From contig BSQZ01000052.1 in assembly GCA_033239005.1 (NCBI GenBank), positions 3,244,501 through 3,308,500 of the forward strand: DNA of 64,000 nucleotides. The letters are read 5' to 3'. Below, one piece after another: positions 62,170-64,000 of this stretch (positions within the stretch are counted from its first letter, which is position 1; every line of letters begins with the position of its first letter). The notes under the pieces are model-generated. The model ran no database searches. It saw nothing but the letters and a program-made list of their open reading frames with translations, and was not told the DNA's origin. This DNA is from Lamellibrachia satsuma. Lineage: Eukaryota; Annelida; Polychaeta; Sabellida; Siboglinidae. Both the position numbers and the translations under genes were made by a program.

Positions 62170-63895
62170 CCTCTTCGTGCCTCAAGTGGTACATAAGACC
62201 TCCACAAGAGAGCGCCACTGCTGTCGGTTTGCGGCCTGTCTGGTGATGGTTTCCCAGGTCAGTCTGTATGCCTTCATCTCTTTCTCCATGATTCTTTGCC
62301 AGGTTTCCTTGGGACCTCTATTCTGCTTCCCATCTGGTGTCCAGCATAGGGCTATTCTGAGCAGTGCATCTGGTGGCATTCAACACACGATTCTGAGAAT
62401 CTTCCGCAAGTACTTGTTCTGGAAGGTATGTATTTTGTGGGCTATTCTAGTTGATAGTTTCCAGCACACTGTCCCATACAGTAAAATACTGAGGACATGT
62501 TGTTGAAGATTCTGAGTTTAGTGTTGGTTCCCACTTGTTTTGACTTCCAGATGTTCAGCATGGCAAAGAACTGGTTGGCTTTGGTGATCCTGGAGTTGAC
62601 CTCTCTCTCTGGGTCTCCATCTGTTGCTATTTTTCTCCCCAGGTATGTGGACTCGTTCATCTGTGTCACTGTTGTTTATGGTGACTGGGTCATTTGACTT
62701 GTGATTCATTTTTATCAGCTTTGTTTTGCTGGCGTTCACTTTCAGACCCAACTTCTGTGCTGTCTCAGTCAGTATGTCCATCTTCTCTTGCATGTCTCTC
62801 TGCCAACTTGAAAGCAGGCTGGTGTCATCAGCTTAGTCCAGATCCTCCAGGTAGGTGGTGAGGGTCCATCTGATTACCCTTCTGCTGTCTGTTGTCGTCA
62901 CTTTCACAAGCCAGTCCATGGCAACAGTGAAGAGGACTGGTGATAAGATGCAGCCCTGTTTGATCTCTCTGGTGATGCTGGAACTATCTGTGAGCAGGTT
63001 GTTGCAAATAACTTTGCATTCAAAGTCTCTGTATAGAAGTTTTATGATATTCACCATCTTCTGGGGGATCTCATATGATCAGAGGATTTTCCAGAGTGAT
63101 TCTCGATGGAAGTTGTCGAATGCCTTCTATGAAGTTGGCGTAAATGGTGCTGTTCCATTCAACTGACAGTTCAAAGATCTGTCTGAGGGTGAAGATGTGA
63201 TCAACGCACCTTTCCCTTTTCTGAAACCAGCTTGTTCCTGGCGGACAATGTTCTCTGTTGCAGCTGAAATTCGTCTGAGGATGATCCTGCTGAAGACTGC
63301 TTGTGAGAAGAAGCAATGTTATACCCCACATTAATATTGCAGTCCCCAAGATCACCTTTCTTTGGAAGCTTGACAATAGTGCCAGTTCTCCATCCCTCTG
63401 GGGTGTCTTCAGTGTCACATATTTGCTACAAAATCTTACACAGGATCTTGGGTGTCACAACTTCCTCAGCCTTCAGCACCTCTGAACAGATCCCGTCTTC
63501 TCCAGGTGACTTTCCATTTTTTTGTGATTTGATAGATTCTCTAACTTCACTTTCGGTGATCCGATCGAGATTGACATCAATATCTTCTTCTGCTTCCTGG
63601 ATATCAGCTGTGGTTGCTGGTTCTGGTCTGTTTAAGATTCTCTTTCCATCTTGATATTTTCTCTTTCTCATCTGAGATAAGCCTGCCATATCTCTCCTTT
63701 ACAGGTTTACCTTGGCTTGCTCCATAGTCACCATTCAAGCTTTTTGTGATTCTATAGAGCGTCTTCATGTCCTGTTGGCCCGCTGCTTCCTCTGCCTCTG
63801 TAGCAAGTCCATCAATGAAGTGTTTATCATTCCTTGCCCTGTGTTTCACTTCTTTGTCTTTGTCCGCATATTCTCTTTATATCTTTTCTTTTAGT
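62170..63895 (-). mobile_element. RTE-like LINE, 3' portion, in a TRPM intron
   Basis: Minus-strand blocks in order: SLNGDYGASQGKPVKERYGR, RILNRPEPATTADIQEAEED, NGKSPGEDGICSEVLK, IKQGCILSPVLFTVAMDWLV, TAQKLGLKVNASKTKLIKMN and QWRSLVEVLCTT. These are an RTE-type reverse transcriptase and its C-terminal WR-x-LV-x-LC motif; frameshifts break it into several frames. It ends in an AT-rich tail at about 62100-62170. It belongs to the same broad type as the nested element at 51609-52490. Confidence 0.82.
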
Positions 63896-64000
63896 GTTGG
63901 AGACTTGGAATTTATTTATATATACATTTTTTTTATTATAAATTGATGGCTTTAATGGTTTTAATTTTTTTATTGCAATGACACGTTTTATGTAGGTATT

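Noticed and set aside
62177..62697. Plus-strand open frames near the RTE-like LINE as host genes
   Set aside because: They are antisense shadows of the LINE reverse transcriptase and its C-terminal domain on the minus strand.

Overview
This is a eukaryotic (animal) genomic window. Introns have GT-AG ends and consistent phases, microsatellites and minisatellites are abundant, several LINE clades and non-autonomous hAT-like DNA elements are present, and the genes are metazoan types (tandem-domain receptor tyrosine phosphatase, Mediator subunit, C2H2 zinc-finger protein, TRPM channel). The combination of a galactose-binding-like ectodomain with a receptor phosphatase and the LINE types suggests a marine lophotrochozoan, perhaps a mollusc. 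That taxonomic guess is an inference.

Layout. 1-6 kb: LINE fragments (one fuses a PHD-type zinc finger to an endonuclease) and tandem repeats. 6.35-8.80 kb (+): a short single-pass receptor gene (F5/8C-like ectodomain, Thr-rich stalk, TM, 18-residue tail with YDTI). 13.83-28.52 kb (-): a full 21-exon receptor-type PTP with the same ectodomain, stalk and TM exon phases, an intact D1 and a degenerate D2. These two form a tail-to-tail inverted paralogous pair, and the short one has lost both phosphatase domains. 31.60-36.58 kb (-): MED10 in four exons. Its introns hold a 0.9-kb hAT-like element and a 1.65-kb long-inverted-repeat element. 36.85-49.18 kb (+): a 14-exon, 1223-residue C2H2 zinc-finger protein with two AT-hooks; its start codon lies 276 bp from that of MED10, so the two probably share a divergent promoter. 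50.5-54.2 kb: a decayed LINE carrying a nested opposite-strand LINE with an 11-bp target-site duplication. 56.13-61.09 kb (-): the last seven exons of a TRPM-type channel whose 5' part lies beyond the window, with LINEs in its introns.

For MED10, the zinc-finger gene and the phosphatase, the exon models sum to a whole number of codons (141, 1223 and 913 residues plus stop), and every junction matches in phase. That is the main evidence for them. The TRPM exons also join in phase (366 residues plus stop).

The most unusual signal is where the minisatellites sit. They repeatedly start exactly on gene landmarks: 3' splice sites of zinc-finger exons 7, 9 and 11, of the TRPM S2 exon and of phosphatase exon 7, and the stop codons of the phosphatase and zinc-finger genes. 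In zinc-finger exon 9, nine 66-bp copies carry the acceptor or a relative of it, and every upstream acceptor copy would lead to an in-frame stop.
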